This document shows, piece after piece, positions 63,895 through 64,000 of a DNA stretch of 64,000 nt. Origin of the DNA: Paludibacter sp. GTDB taxonomy: Bacteria; Bacteroidota; Bacteroidia; Bacteroidales; Paludibacteraceae. Location of the stretch: assembly GCA_028690665.1 (NCBI GenBank), contig JAQVAV010000010.1, positions 115,874 through 179,873 of the forward strand, in the 5' to 3' direction. Each line of letters opens with the position of its first letter. Position 1 is the first letter of the stretch. Under the pieces are notes generated by a model, which was not told the origin of the DNA, searched no databases, and was given only the letters and a program-made list of their open reading frames with translations. The position numbers and the translations under genes are program-made.

Positions 63895-64000
63895 TTATAT
63901 AACACTGTAACTCAATGTAATTCTCAAATTATGTAGTCCACAAGCAAGTTCCATGACTAAATCGTCAAAACCAAACTTGTGACACCTAAAGCGATCTTTG
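63895..64000 (-). CDS. Probable IS transposase, C-terminal end (partial)
   Basis: The window ends inside this frame; 34 codons plus a TAA are present on the minus strand. The text KDRFRCHKFGFDDLVMELACGLHNLRI recalls the end of DDE transposases of IS5-like/DDE_Tnp_4 groups, which commonly finish with a 'CCGLHN.R' type helix. No inverted terminal repeat could be identified in the 35 bases between its stop and the attenuator. Identification is from a short stretch and is tentative. Confidence 0.45.
   Translation of the reverse strand, partial: KDRFRCHKFGFDDLVMELACGLHNLRITLSYSVI

Noticed and set aside
1..64000. CRISPR arrays, rRNA genes, prophage or integrase genes
   Set aside because: No regularly spaced repeats of CRISPR type, no rRNA-like sequence, and no phage structural or integrase gene was found; only the partial transposase at the right edge suggests mobile DNA.

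Overview
The window reads as chromosomal DNA of an AT-rich, anaerobic member of the Bacteroidales (Bacteroidota). Several signs agree. Many genes are preceded by the Bacteroidota -7 element TAnnTTTG. There are SusC/SusD-type outer-membrane import genes, type IX secretion (T9SS) components PorT, PorU and PorV, secreted proteins with T9SS C-terminal sorting domains, lipid A synthesis (LpxB), an Rnf complex and pyruvate phosphate dikinase. I cannot name the genus from sequence alone.

Layout. 1-1370: end of an rnf operon (rnfG 3' end, rnfE, rnfA). 1517-1739: a tRNA-Gly(CCC) gene followed by a decayed second copy with its decayed promoter. 1745-5843: penicillin-binding protein 1A and metK, the latter behind a SAM-II-like riboswitch. 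6630-15139: transaldolase (FSA type), OPT transporter, pullulanase lipoprotein, M3 peptidase and a T9SS cargo protein. 15353-18783: a CBM9-like protein, pyrF, prfA and an unknown secreted protein. 18926-20585: a small regulatory island with two 125-residue SpoIIAA-like paralogues, a 53-residue small DNA-binding protein and a CI-type HTH protein around a palindrome. 20964-24468: a RibD/DHFR-like reductase, rarA, a YdeI/DUF1905 protein and lpxB. 24647-30665: a large DUF4450 protein, porT, a small conserved protein and a beta-helix lipoprotein. 30942-40028: a five-gene operon susC-susD-zinc metallohydrolase lipoprotein-DUF4302 lipoprotein-T9SS cargo. 40627-49717: ppdK, a DUF3089 hydrolase, plsC, lysS, gpsA and pgi. 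49773-55522: leuS-yitT-glycosyltransferase operon divergent from rex. 55601-63642: an FAH-family protein, porU, porV, ispF, a peroxiredoxin and a sugar nucleotidyltransferase. 63668-64000: a trp-type attenuator with a WWW leader peptide, followed at once by the 3' end of a probable transposase on the other strand.

How genes work together. PorT, PorU and PorV belong to the same secretion machine that would export and anchor the two T9SS cargo proteins seen here. The susCD operon looks like a dedicated nutrient-import locus whose last gene is itself a T9SS cargo. Central metabolism is represented by ppdK, pgi, gpsA and a transaldolase; redox and energy control by Rnf and Rex. Four regulatory observations stand out: the SAM-II-like riboswitch on metK, the trp attenuator separated from any trp gene by an IS-like end, the face-to-face promoters around a palindrome in the HTH island, and a perfect 15-bp inverted repeat over the susC promoter. 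No CRISPR array, prophage or rRNA gene was seen.
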